From assembly GCF_027706725.1 (NCBI RefSeq), contig NZ_JAQFWQ010000001.1:1-64000 (forward strand): a stretch of 64,000 nt of DNA, in the 5' to 3' direction. A program made the translations under genes and the position numbers. Each line of letters starts with the position of its first letter. Position 1 is the stretch's first letter. Under the pieces are notes generated by a model. That model did no database searches. It saw only the letters and a list, made by a program, of their open reading frames with translations, and had not been told where the DNA came from. This document shows positions 16,530 to 24,943 of this stretch, one piece after another. The DNA comes from Nocardiopsis endophytica. GTDB taxonomy: Bacteria > Actinomycetota > Actinomycetes > Streptosporangiales > Streptosporangiaceae.

Positions 16530-17447
16530 TCAGCGGGCCGGTGAACGGTGCCCGGATGCGTTCCGGTGCTGGAGGGTGCGGCGCACGTGGGTCACGAATG
16601 CGTTCGTGTCGGGGTGGCTCGGCCGCTTCGGCCAGGACAGGTACGCCGGTACCGGGGGCGCGTCGGCGATCGGGACGTACCGGATTCCGGGCGCGGGGTA
16701 GCTGTGCACCGTCCCCTCCGCCGTGACGCCCACGGCCTCCCCTGTGGCGACCGCCGCCAGCCACTGCTCCACGTCGGCCACGTCGACCGTGCGCGGGCGG
16801 TGGCCCTCCGGCCAGAGGGTGCTGTGCGTGGTGGCCGCGGTCGTGCACAGCGCCACGTCCCGTTCGGCCAGGTCGGCCAGGTGGACCTGCTCCTTGTCCG
16901 CCAACGGGTCGTCCTCGGCGAAGGCCGCCACACGGCGCTCGTGCATCAGCCGCAGGCAGTGCACATCGGGGACCGGCGACGGCGTCGTCCGGAGCAGCAC
17001 CGCGTCCACCTCCGAACGGCGCAGCGCCCCTTCGAGGTCGGTGCGGCGGTGGAGGCGCACGGGCGCGTCCGGATGGGCGTCGCGCCACTCCTGGAGCAGG
17101 GGCACCGTGAACGGGCCGAGCACCGCCCATGCGATGCCGAGCCGCAGCGGGCGCGGGCCCGCACGCACCTCGTTCAGCGCGGTGTCGAGCCGGTCGAGGA
17201 TGCCGTGGGCGTGTTCCCACAGCCGTCGCCCCTCGTCGGTCAGGGCGAGGCTGCGGGTGGTGCGCTCGACCAGGCGGGTGCCGACCGCGCGCTCCAGCTG
17301 CTCCAGGGTGCGCGATACCGCGGGCTGGCTGATGTGCAGGACCTCCGCCGCCCCGGTCACCGTCCCCTCGTCGCCGATGGCGGCCAGGGCGCGCAGGTGG
17401 CGCAGCTCCACACCGGTGCGCCCGGTCGGTACACCCGTCGTATTCAT
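16530..17447 (-). CDS. LysR family transcriptional regulator
   Basis: The 305-residue protein has an N-terminal winged helix (VELRHLRALAAIGDEGTVTGAAEVLHISQPAVSRTLEQLE) and a C-terminal substrate-binding domain. ATG 17447 gives the usual family length; a longer frame to 17519 would overlap the divergent dehydrogenase start. The divergent arrangement suggests control of the neighbouring SDR gene. The inducer is unknown. Confidence 0.92.
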   Translation of the reverse strand: MNTTGVPTGRTGVELRHLRALAAIGDEGTVTGAAEVLHISQPAVSRTLEQLERAVGTRLVERTTRSLALTDEGRRLWEHAHGILDRLDTALNEVRAGPRPLRLGIAWAVLGPFTVPLLQEWRDAHPDAPVRLHRRTDLEGALRRSEVDAVLLRTTPSPVPDVHCLRLMHERRVAAFAEDDPLADKEQVHLADLAERDVALCTTAATTHSTLWPEGHRPRTVDVADVEQWLAAVATGEAVGVTAEGTVHSYPAPGIRYVPIADAPPVPAYLSWPKRPSHPDTNAFVTHVRRTLQHRNASGHRSPAR

Positions 17448-17517
17448 GCGTCCAGGGTATGGATCCCGCGCAACGGGCATTTCCCTCGCCGCTCCCCGCC
17501 GCCGTAGCGTCCTGTCC

Positions 17518-18135
17518 ATGCGAATCCTTCTGATCGGAGCCGCGGGCCGGCTCGGTACCGCCGTGGAGAAGACCCTGGCCGACCGCGGGCACGAGGTGGT
17601 GACCGTCGGCCGCTCGACCGGCCGCCTCCGGTACGACGTCGCGGACCCGGAGCAGGTCGCGGCCCTGTACGGGGACCCCGCGCTGTACGGGGAGACGGGC
17701 GTCCTGGACGCGGTGGCGAGCGCGGCGGGCGACGTCGTCTACAACCCGGTGGCCGACATGGCGGCCGAGGACTACGCCTCCTCCTTCCGCGGCAAGGTGC
17801 TCAGCCAGATCGAGCTGGTGCGCCAGGGGATCGCGCACGTGGCCGAGCGGGGGTCGTTCACCCTGATCACCGGGGTGCTGAGCCGCGACCCGATCCCCAC
17901 GTCCAGCGCGGCGGCGATGGCCAACGGCGCCGTTGAGGGCTTCGTGCGGGCGGCGGCGATCGACATCGCCCCGCAGCGCATCAACGCGGTCAGCCCGACG
18001 GTGTTCACCGAGAGCCTGCCCCACTACGGCGACTTCTTCCCGGGGGTGCCGTCGGTGGCGGTCGACGACGTGGCGCAGGCCTATGTCCGCTCCATCGAGG
18101 GAGGCCAGACCGGGCGGGTGTACGAGCTCGACTAG
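17518..18135 (+). CDS. Short-chain dehydrogenase/reductase-like protein
   Basis: The 205-residue protein starts at a Rossmann motif, MRILLIGAAGRLGTAVEKTL. It keeps the family helix with NGAVEGFVRAAAIDIAPQRINAVSPT, but the active-site Tyr-x-x-x-Lys is not evident: the segment before NGAVEG reads SSAAAMANG. It may therefore be an atypical or non-oxidoreductase SDR. It ends before a hairpin terminator shared with the convergent hydrolase gene. Confidence 0.88.
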   Translation: MRILLIGAAGRLGTAVEKTLADRGHEVVTVGRSTGRLRYDVADPEQVAALYGDPALYGETGVLDAVASAAGDVVYNPVADMAAEDYASSFRGKVLSQIELVRQGIAHVAERGSFTLITGVLSRDPIPTSSAAAMANGAVEGFVRAAAIDIAPQRINAVSPTVFTESLPHYGDFFPGVPSVAVDDVAQAYVRSIEGGQTGRVYELD

Positions 18136-18170
18136 CCAGGTGTCCGGCCCCGCCCGGCCCCTCCACCGTT

Positions 18171-18226
18171 GATCTCGGGAGAAACGACGTTGAAACCGGC
18201 CTGGTAGGGGCGTTTTTCCCGAGATC
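18171..18226. terminator. Bidirectional terminator between convergent genes
   Basis: GATCTCGGGA at 18171-18180 and its complement at 18217-18226 form a long stem that extends to AAACG/CGTTT, with about 24 bases in the loop. Runs of A and T flank the inner part, so it can work for both the SDR gene and the convergent hydrolase gene. Confidence 0.7.
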
Positions 18227-18245
18227 ATCGGGGGTTCCGCCCGGT

Positions 18246-19181
18246 TCACTTGCCGGCGACGCTCCATGTGCCGTCGCCGGCCGCCGCGGCGTCCTTGAGC
18301 GCGGCCCACGCGGAGCCGTCGACCTTCAAGGCGTCGAGCAGGTAGGCGGAGACCGCGTCGGCGACGAGGGCGACGCGCGCGGGGTCCTCGTCGGTGGTCT
18401 CGGCGGCGGCCTCCCCAGCGAGGCCGCCCAGCGTGTGCTCGCCCTCGTCGATGGTGAGCAGGCTCTTCGGCGACGGGCTGAGGCGGTAGGCGTCGGTGAA
18501 CCACTCCGGCCCACGCGTCGAGAGCTGCGACTGGTCCCTGCCGCCCGCGACGACCAGGGCCGGAGTGGTCATGGTCGCGTAGTCCGGCCGCATGAACGGC
18601 AGGTGCTCGGCGGCGAACGGGGTGAGGGAGTCCCCGGTCCCGGTCGCGGCGATCAGCGCGCCCGCCGCGACCGCCGGGTGGGAGAAGTCCTCGCCGGGCG
18701 AGCCGTCGGCGCCGAGCACGCGCGCACCGAGGAGCGTGCCCGCGGTCTGGGCGCCCCAGGAGTGGCCGGCGACCGCGACGCGCTCGCGGTCGACCCGGTC
18801 CTCCAGGCCCCCGGCCTGGGCGAGGATGCCGCCGAGGCCGTCGAGGACCGCGTGCAGGTCGGCGATCCGGACGCGCCAGACGGTGGCGAAGCGCGGGTCG
18901 TCCCACCCGATGGCGTGGCGGCGGGAGTCCAGGTGGGTGGGCTGCACGACGACGAACCCGGCGGCGGCCCAGCGGTCGGCGAGCGGCCCGTAGCCGTCCA
19001 TGGACCAGGCGTTGCCGTGGGAGAACACGATGACGGGCAGGTCGCGGCCGACCACCGGGGCGGTGACCTTCACCTGCAGGTCGGTGCCGCGGGCGGGGCC
19101 GTGGCCGGTTGCGGGGACGGGGGTGGGGACGGTGATGGGCTTGACCGCGGTGATCTGCCGGCCGAGGCGGTCGGAGGGCAT
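18246..19181 (-). CDS. Alpha/beta hydrolase (chlorophyllase/dienelactone hydrolase-like)
   Basis: The 311-residue hydrolase has an oxyanion strand VIVFSHGNAWSMDGY, a nucleophile elbow AVAGHSWGAQTAG (Ser), a likely acid in VVAGGRDQSQL and a His in DEGEHTLGG. No signal peptide follows from the chosen ATG 19181; a longer frame to 19289 adds an Ala/Pro-rich stretch that overlaps the control region. It is divergent from a TetR gene with tandem operators, so it is probably repressed by it. The substrate is unknown. Confidence 0.85.
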   Translation of the reverse strand: MPSDRLGRQITAVKPITVPTPVPATGHGPARGTDLQVKVTAPVVGRDLPVIVFSHGNAWSMDGYGPLADRWAAAGFVVVQPTHLDSRRHAIGWDDPRFATVWRVRIADLHAVLDGLGGILAQAGGLEDRVDRERVAVAGHSWGAQTAGTLLGARVLGADGSPGEDFSHPAVAAGALIAATGTGDSLTPFAAEHLPFMRPDYATMTTPALVVAGGRDQSQLSTRGPEWFTDAYRLSPSPKSLLTIDEGEHTLGGLAGEAAAETTDEDPARVALVADAVSAYLLDALKVDGSAWAALKDAAAAGDGTWSVAGK

Positions 19182-19327
19182 GGGGAACACGGGGAACCTG
19201 CGCTTTCTGCACGGGTGAACGCTGATGAGCGTGCGAATGGGCGCGCTGGCGGGCGCGCGGGTGGGCGCACCGATGGGTGCGATGGGCACACCGATGGGCG
19301 CATTGGCGGACGCCCTGCCGTATCGTT

Positions 19328-19369
19328 GGCGGAGCGATGTTCCGCCAATTTAGCGGAACAATGTTCCGC
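19328..19369. promoter_or_regulatory. Tandem TetR operators
   Basis: A perfect palindrome, GCGGAACAATGTTCCGC, sits at 19353-19369, and a close copy (GGCGGAGCGATGTTCCGCC) at 19328-19346. Both lie between the hydrolase gene and the TetR start, so a single regulator could control both directions. Confidence 0.7.
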
Positions 19370-19385
19370 GAAGCAAGGAGGAGCC

Positions 19386-19964
19386 GTGCCCGAACCGGTC
19401 GGAGTGCGCCGGGCGCAGGCGCAACGCACCCGCGGCGGGGTCCTGGAGGCCGCCGCGGCGGTCTTCGTGGACCAGGGAGTCCAGGCCCCGGTCCGGGACA
19501 TCGCCGAGCGCGCGGGCGTCGGCGTCGGCACGGTCTACCGCCACTTCCCGACGCGGGCCGACCTCGTCACCGCCGTCTACCGCCACCAGATCGACACGTG
19601 CGCCGCACTCGCGCCGCGGCTCCTGGAGGAGGCGGAGTCCCCCTTCGCCGCGCTGACCCGCTGGGTCGACGCGTTCACCGAATTCCTGGTCACCAAGCAC
19701 GGCCTCGGCGCCGCGCTGGGGTCGGGCGACTCGGGGCTGGAGAACCTCCACAGCCTCATGCTCGACAGCCTGCTCCCGGCCTGCGCGTCGCTGCTCGACG
19801 CATGCACCGCGGCCGGGGAGGTCAGGCCCGGCATCACCGCGTACACACTCATGCGCGCCATCGGCAACCTGTGCATCACGGGACCCGACTACGGCAGGGC
19901 TGAGGCCGAGCGCATGGTCGCCGTCCTCCTCGACGGGTGCAGGGTCGCTCCGAAAACCATTTGA
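19386..19964 (+). CDS. TetR family transcriptional regulator
   Basis: The 192-residue protein has the helix-turn-helix VRDIAERAGVGVGTVYRHFPTRADL and a TetR C-terminal domain of the kind that follows YRHFPT-type proteins. A strong AAGGAGG precedes the GTG start. Tandem palindromes directly upstream indicate autoregulation and control of the divergent hydrolase. Its stop codon overlaps the -35 element of the next gene. Confidence 0.92.
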   Translation: MPEPVGVRRAQAQRTRGGVLEAAAAVFVDQGVQAPVRDIAERAGVGVGTVYRHFPTRADLVTAVYRHQIDTCAALAPRLLEEAESPFAALTRWVDAFTEFLVTKHGLGAALGSGDSGLENLHSLMLDSLLPACASLLDACTAAGEVRPGITAYTLMRAIGNLCITGPDYGRAEAERMVAVLLDGCRVAPKTI

Positions 19965-19991
19965 CCTCAAGTCAACTAGAGGGCCTAGGGT
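19961..19991 (+). promoter_or_regulatory. SoxR/MerR-type promoter for the MFS exporter gene
   Basis: TTGACC (19961-19966) and TAGGGT (19986-19991) are separated by 19 bases, the long spacer typical of MerR/SoxR-activated promoters. Between them lies CCTCAAGTCAACTAGAGG, close to the actinomycete SoxR box (CCTCAAGTTAACTTGAGG). The -35 overlaps the TetR stop codon. Confidence 0.6.
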
Positions 19992-20122
19992 CCCTGTCGT
20001 GTCCGATTCATAGGGATTCGCGGGCTTTCTCCGCCCCGGTCGTTCCTCACTCCGGGACGCCGGGCTCCAGCCGCCGGACACCGCGTCGGCGGACACTCCC
20101 CTTTCGACGATTGGCAGGCGTC

Positions 20123-21607
20123 GTGACCGCGTCATCTGCGTCATCCGCGTCATCCGTTCAGCAGCGCGAACCCGACACGCGTACCGTCGGCCTCTGGGTC
20201 GTGGCGCTCGTCGCGTGCGCCGGCCAGTTCCTGGTCGTCCTCGACGTCTCGGTGGTCAACGTGGCCCTCCCGGCCATGCGGACCGCCCTGGGGCTGAGCG
20301 AGACCGGGCTGCAGTGGGTGGTCAACCTCTACACCATCACCTTCGCGGGCCTCATGCTCCTGGGAGGCCGGGCCGTCGACCTCTTCGGGCGCAAGAGGAT
20401 GTTCCTGATCGGCCTCGGCACCTTCATCGCCGCCAGCCTCGTCGGCGGACTCGCCCAGGAGCCGTGGCACCTTCTGGCAGCGCGCGCGGCGCAGGGGGTC
20501 GGGGCCGCCGTGCTGGCCCCCGCCACCCTGACCATCCTCACCACCTCCTTCCCGCCGGGGCCCGCGCGGACCCGGGCCATCGCTACGTGGACCGCCGTCG
20601 GCGCCGGGGGCGGCGCGGCCGGAGGGATCATCGGCGGCGCGCTGACCGAGTTCCTCTCCTGGCGGTGGGTGCTGCTCATCAACGTGCCCATCGGCGCGCT
20701 GGCGCTCCTCGCCGCCGTGCTGTGGGTGAGCGAGCGGCGCGAGCGCGGGGACGGGGCCCCTGCGCGGCTCGACGCGCCCGGCGCCCTGCTGGTCACCCTC
20801 GGGCTGGTGACGCTCGTCTACGGGGTCGTGCAAACCGAGTCCCAGGGGTGGGGGTCCCCGTGGTCCCTCGTCCCGCTGTTCGGCGGGCTTGTGCTGCTCG
20901 GCGCGTTCGTCCTGGTGGAAGCCCGGACCGCGGCGCCGCTGGTACCGCTGCGGCTGCTCGCCGCGCGCCCGGTCGCGGCGGCCAACGCGGCGATGTTCGT
21001 GTGCGGGGCCGCGATGATGTCGATGTGGTACTTCATGTCCCTGTACATGCAGAACGTGCTGCGCTTCAGCCCGATGGAGGCGGGCCTGGGGTTCCTGGCG
21101 CAGACCGTCAGCATCATCCTGGGGTCGAAGATCGCGCCGCGGATGATGCGCGCGGTCGACGGCAAGTACGTGGCGATGGCCGGGGTCGCGGTGAGCGGCG
21201 CCGGGTTCCTGTGGGCCGGTATGGGGATCCCCGCCGGGGGCGGATACGCCGCCACGGTCCTGGGGCCCGGCATCCTGATGGCGTTCGGGTCGGGCCTGGC
21301 CGCAACCCCGCTGACCGCCTCGGCCACGGCCGCCGCGGCACCCTCCGACGCCGGGCTGGTGTCGGGCCTGATCAATACGGCCCGGACCGTGGGCGGCGCG
21401 CTGGGCCTGGCGGCCCTGTCCACGGCCGCCGCGGCGTACGCCTCGGCCCGGGTGGACCCGGACGCCCTGGCGGGCGGCTACGCCCTCGCGTTCCGGATCG
21501 GGGGCTTCGCCCTGCTGGCGGGGGCGGTGTTCGTCCTGGTGGCCCTGCCGCGCCTGCGCTCGGTGGCCGAGGCCCGGGAGCCCGGGCCACGGGGCGGGGC
21601 CGAGTAG
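20123..21607 (+). CDS. DHA2-family MFS drug exporter
   Basis: The 494-residue, 14-helix-type transporter opens with LWVVALVACAGQFLVVLDVSVVNVALPAM, the classic EmrB/QacA first helix. It carries motif A (GGRAVDLFGRKRMF) and motif C-like glycines (GAGGGAAGGIIGGAL). GTG 20123 is chosen because the upstream 62 codons lie over the promoter region. The SoxR-type promoter suggests induction by redox-active compounds. Confidence 0.92.
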   Translation: MTASSASSASSVQQREPDTRTVGLWVVALVACAGQFLVVLDVSVVNVALPAMRTALGLSETGLQWVVNLYTITFAGLMLLGGRAVDLFGRKRMFLIGLGTFIAASLVGGLAQEPWHLLAARAAQGVGAAVLAPATLTILTTSFPPGPARTRAIATWTAVGAGGGAAGGIIGGALTEFLSWRWVLLINVPIGALALLAAVLWVSERRERGDGAPARLDAPGALLVTLGLVTLVYGVVQTESQGWGSPWSLVPLFGGLVLLGAFVLVEARTAAPLVPLRLLAARPVAAANAAMFVCGAAMMSMWYFMSLYMQNVLRFSPMEAGLGFLAQTVSIILGSKIAPRMMRAVDGKYVAMAGVAVSGAGFLWAGMGIPAGGGYAATVLGPGILMAFGSGLAATPLTASATAAAAPSDAGLVSGLINTARTVGGALGLAALSTAAAAYASARVDPDALAGGYALAFRIGGFALLAGAVFVLVALPRLRSVAEAREPGPRGGAE

Positions 21608-21690
21608 GGGCGGACGTCCGGGCGGAGCTCCTCCGGCGGTGTGTGCTCCGCCCCTGCCGCCGTCCCCTCGGGCTGTGGTTCACTGCGCCC

Positions 21691-22305
21691 ATGTCCTCGC
21701 GCGATCGCATACTCGGTGACCTGTACGATCCCGGCGGCCCCGTCCCCGGGGCCTCCGTCGAGGCCCAATGGGTGAACCTGCGCTGGCGCCGGATACCCAC
21801 GTGGATCGCGGTGACGACCGTGTCGATCGCCGTGGGCGCGGCCATCGCCCTCCGCATGGCCGAGGAGGTGGGCAAGCCCTACATCGGCCCGAGCGAGATC
21901 ACCGGCGGCGCCGTGTTCCTCGTGGCCTCGGTCGTCGTGGCGGTGTGGATGGTGTGGGTCGCCCCGAGGGTGTTCACCCGTCAGGGCGTGGCGGCCGACG
22001 CCATCGGCATCGCGCTGATCCAGGAGCCCAACCTGTGGTCTCCGGATCGGACCGTGCGGATCCCGTGGGGCGCGGTCCGATCGATCACCGAACGCGAGGT
22101 CTTCGTCGGCCGGTCCGGCGAGCAGAGGAGGGTCGCCAAGGTCGGCCTGCTGGTGGACGCGGACGTCCGCGGCGTCACGTTGCCGAGCTGGGTCGGGGCC
22201 GTGCCGGGATCGCCCCCGGTCCGCGTCGAGATCACGCCGGGGAACAGGAGGCGGCCGGAGGTCGTCCAGGCGTTCCGCGAAGTGCGGCCCGACCTCCTCA
22301 CGTAG
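21691..22305 (+). CDS. Membrane protein with PH-like C-terminal domain
   Basis: The 204-residue protein has two membrane helices (about 30-50 and 72-92) followed by a beta-rich cytosolic region (GIALIQEPNLW, RIPWGAVRSITERE) that resembles bacterial PH-like domains. ATG 21691 gives a compact gene; in-frame sequence further upstream is antisense or overlapping to the exporter gene and is not coding. Role unknown. A protein of similar layout lies at 58741-59220. Confidence 0.72.
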   Translation: MSSRDRILGDLYDPGGPVPGASVEAQWVNLRWRRIPTWIAVTTVSIAVGAAIALRMAEEVGKPYIGPSEITGGAVFLVASVVVAVWMVWVAPRVFTRQGVAADAIGIALIQEPNLWSPDRTVRIPWGAVRSITEREVFVGRSGEQRRVAKVGLLVDADVRGVTLPSWVGAVPGSPPVRVEITPGNRRRPEVVQAFREVRPDLLT

Positions 22306-22335
22306 AGCAGACCCGGTCCGTGGCCGAGGGCCGGG

Positions 22336-23868
22336 TCAGGACCGTGCGTTCAATTCCGCCTGAAGGATCTTGAGGGCGGGCTTGTAGGCCATCTGAGCCG
22401 TGAGACGGGACAGCTCCGCTGTGGCATCGTCGCCCTTCATCATGCAGAGCGCGTGTGCGCACGCATTGGCGAGCTTCGGGATCCCCGGCGACGAGCCCGA
22501 CGGGGGCGTTCGCAGGGCCTCTTCCAGAACGGTGCCCACGCCGCGCACCGTCTCAGCGCGCGTGGGGAGCAGGGCGAGCAGCCACACCAGGCCGCGTGCG
22601 GCGTTGGCGTTGTAGGAGTCGGGGGCGAAGTAGGTGTGCGGGTCGCTCACCAGGGGGAGCCATCCGAGCACGCGTTCCGCGAACTCCTCGCCGTCGATGC
22701 GGGAGAGCAGCGCCCGCCCCGACTCCTCCCACGCGGCGTCGGGCCTCGGCTTGGTCGCGGTGGCCGCGTGTCGGACCGCTTCGGTCCACACGCCCGGCAG
22801 GTCGGCCAGCTCGGCGAGGGCGCGGTCGGTCCACACGTGGCCCGGGTTGAGGACCGGGCCGCGGTCGGCCAGCAGCCGCACCACCTTCCGCAGCTCCTTC
22901 GCCTTGAAGGGGCGCGGGGAGAAGTACTCGTGGCGCATCCTGGCGCCGATCGCGTCCGGGATGTCCCGGCCGGAGGCCAGCTGAGCCCATGCGGTCTCGA
23001 TCATCTCGACAGTGCGGACGAGGTCGTCGGGGTCGAACCGGAGCGCCTCCTCGCGTGCGGCGGCCAGCCGGTCGTCGGGCCTGTCCAGCGACAGGGACAG
23101 CGCGGCGTGCATGCGGACGACCCTGATGCGGCGGTACTCGGGGGCGTGCGGGGCGTAGAGGTCGGCGCAGGCGTCCATGAGCGCGCCGCGGACGTTCTCG
23201 GGGAGGGTGCGCACCTGGTCGACGGTTTCGGCGAAGTCCTTGTCCGCCAGCACGGATTCGGCGGCCTCCTCGATGTCGCCACGGGCGACGGCCGCGAGGA
23301 GCATCGGCTTCAAGGCGTCGAACCCGAGGTGTTCCAGATGGCCTGAGGAGAGCGCGGCGTGCAGGTCTTGGAGCCGGGCCCGCTGTTCCGGGTCGTCGAC
23401 GCGGCCGAGGCCGAGCATCCAGTCCACCGCCATGATGAGCCGATTCCTGTGCTCGGTGGAGAACGTGCGCAGGCGCTCGGCGGTCCACGGGAAGTCGTCG
23501 GACTCGGCGGCCGCCTTCAATACGACCTCCCTGGCGTCGGCTTGAGCGGAGTTCTCCACGCGCATGGTGGCGAGGACCCGCGCCTCCAGGCCGTCGGTCT
23601 CCAACAGGTCGACCCGGTTCGCGAGCAGGCCGGCGTGCAAGGTGAGGAGTCGGGACCGGCGCTCGTCCGAGTCCGCCGCCTTGTACATCTCCACGCAGGC
23701 TTCGGCCATTCGACGGCGGATGTCCACCGGAAGGCGTGCCAGGAGTCTGACCGCCCGGGGAGAGCCGTCGGCCGCCAGCGCGCGCTCGCAGCCGGCCTCG
23801 GGGCCGTCGGTGCCGACCAGGGATTCGATCGCGCTCTCGTACTCGTGGGCCGTGTAGAAGGCGGACAT
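22336..23868 (-). CDS. Large helical-repeat protein of unknown function
   Basis: The 510-residue protein is almost entirely helical. A unit of the form RRSRLLTLHAGL / QRARLQDLHAAL / YRRIRVVRMHAAL recurs about every 75-110 residues in the first half, pointing to an ancient duplication. The second half (DPHTYFAPDSYNANAARGLVWLLALLP, NACAHALCMMKG) resembles HEAT-like parts of DUF4132-type proteins. There is no signal peptide. It is a single gene and its function is unknown. Confidence 0.7.
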   Translation of the reverse strand: MSAFYTAHEYESAIESLVGTDGPEAGCERALAADGSPRAVRLLARLPVDIRRRMAEACVEMYKAADSDERRSRLLTLHAGLLANRVDLLETDGLEARVLATMRVENSAQADAREVVLKAAAESDDFPWTAERLRTFSTEHRNRLIMAVDWMLGLGRVDDPEQRARLQDLHAALSSGHLEHLGFDALKPMLLAAVARGDIEEAAESVLADKDFAETVDQVRTLPENVRGALMDACADLYAPHAPEYRRIRVVRMHAALSLSLDRPDDRLAAAREEALRFDPDDLVRTVEMIETAWAQLASGRDIPDAIGARMRHEYFSPRPFKAKELRKVVRLLADRGPVLNPGHVWTDRALAELADLPGVWTEAVRHAATATKPRPDAAWEESGRALLSRIDGEEFAERVLGWLPLVSDPHTYFAPDSYNANAARGLVWLLALLPTRAETVRGVGTVLEEALRTPPSGSSPGIPKLANACAHALCMMKGDDATAELSRLTAQMAYKPALKILQAELNARS

Positions 23869-23959
23869 CGGTCTCCTGCCGGGGAAGGGGAAGGGGCGTA
23901 CTACGGCCTACCGTGTCCCCCCGACCTTTCTGGAATCGGTCTTCTGGAATCGGCGTCAC

Positions 23960-24730
23960 TCACGGAATGAACACGCCTGCGGAGCGGAGCCGGGCCTCGA
24001 TCAGGTCGAGCAGCCGGGTGCCGGCCGGCGACTGGTTGCCGAAACGGCTGATGAGCCGGTACCGGTCCGCGGGCGCGGACCGGGCCTGCTGGAAGCTGGT
24101 GACGACCTTGAGCATCGCGGGGTGGGCCAGCGCGTACTCCGCCATGGCGGTGGCGACCTCCTCCAGGCGGGGGTCGTCCGGCTCCCAGTCGAGGGCCTCC
24201 TGCGCGCGCCGGTGCATGGCGATGGCGTGCGGATCGGCCAGGGCCTCCTCCAGGTTGTCGAGGTAGTCGTCGAAGGCGTCGGGGTCCAGCGCCCGGGCCA
24301 GGACCATGCCCTCCCGGGTGGCCGCCACCTCCTCCTCGGGGAGCCCGGCGTCGCGTCCGCGTTCGAGGAGGTCCGCGGCGCGGTCGGGGAGCAGCGCCTG
24401 GTCGCCGGCGGCGAGGCGGCGGAGCATGGCGCGACGGGCGGTGAGCTCCTCGATCCGCTCGTTCAGCTGCTCCTCGACCTCGGCGACGGCCTTGGCGAAG
24501 CGCTCGGGGCCGTACTCCAGCATGGCGCCGATCTCGGCCAGCGGCACCCCGGCGGCGGCGAGGGTGCGGATGCGGACGAGCCGCAGTACCTCGGCCGCGC
24601 CGTAGCGGCGGTAGCCGGAGCCGTCGCGCGGGGGCTCGTCGAGCAGGCCGATCCGGTGGTAGTGCCGGACGGCCTTGACCGTCACTTCGGCGAAGGAGGC
24701 CGCCTGGCCGATCGTGAGTCCGTCCGTCAT
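23960..24730 (-). CDS. TipA-like MerR family regulator
   Basis: The 256-residue protein has the MerR DNA-binding domain (LTIGQAASFAEVTVKAVRHYHRIGLL), a coiled coil (VEEQLNERIEELTARRAM) and a C-terminal helical domain long enough for a TipAS/antibiotic-binding-type sensor. ATG 24730 fits the family start. It is divergent from a serine hydrolase gene, with two MerR-type boxes in between. The ligand is unknown. Confidence 0.9.
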   Translation of the reverse strand: MTDGLTIGQAASFAEVTVKAVRHYHRIGLLDEPPRDGSGYRRYGAAEVLRLVRIRTLAAAGVPLAEIGAMLEYGPERFAKAVAEVEEQLNERIEELTARRAMLRRLAAGDQALLPDRAADLLERGRDAGLPEEEVAATREGMVLARALDPDAFDDYLDNLEEALADPHAIAMHRRAQEALDWEPDDPRLEEVATAMAEYALAHPAMLKVVTSFQQARSAPADRYRLISRFGNQSPAGTRLLDLIEARLRSAGVFIP

Positions 24731-24778
24731 CGGTGCGGTGCTTCCTTCCGCTCGGGGGGCGTGCGCCGAGTGTGCGCC

Positions 24779-24869
24779 TTGACCTTGGGCCAGGGTCAAG
24801 ACTCCCGTTTGGGATGCGGCCGGTCGATTCCGTGTGATCCAGATCACACTTGAGGTTGACCTTAGGTCA
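24779..24869. promoter_or_regulatory. Divergent control region: two MerR boxes and a CRP-like palindrome
   Basis: The region holds TTGACC...GGGTCAA at 24779-24799, a perfect CRP/GlxR-type site TGTGATCCAGATCACA at 24833-24848, and TGACCTTAGGTCA at 24857-24869. The first box would serve the MerR gene, the last the serine hydrolase gene; a cAMP-receptor-like protein may add global control. Confidence 0.62.
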
Positions 24870-24943
24870 GGCCGGAGGCTTCTCGTAGCGGCACAGAGGC
24901 AGGGAGCCGGCCGCACAGGACGAGAACGAAGGAGCGGATCACG

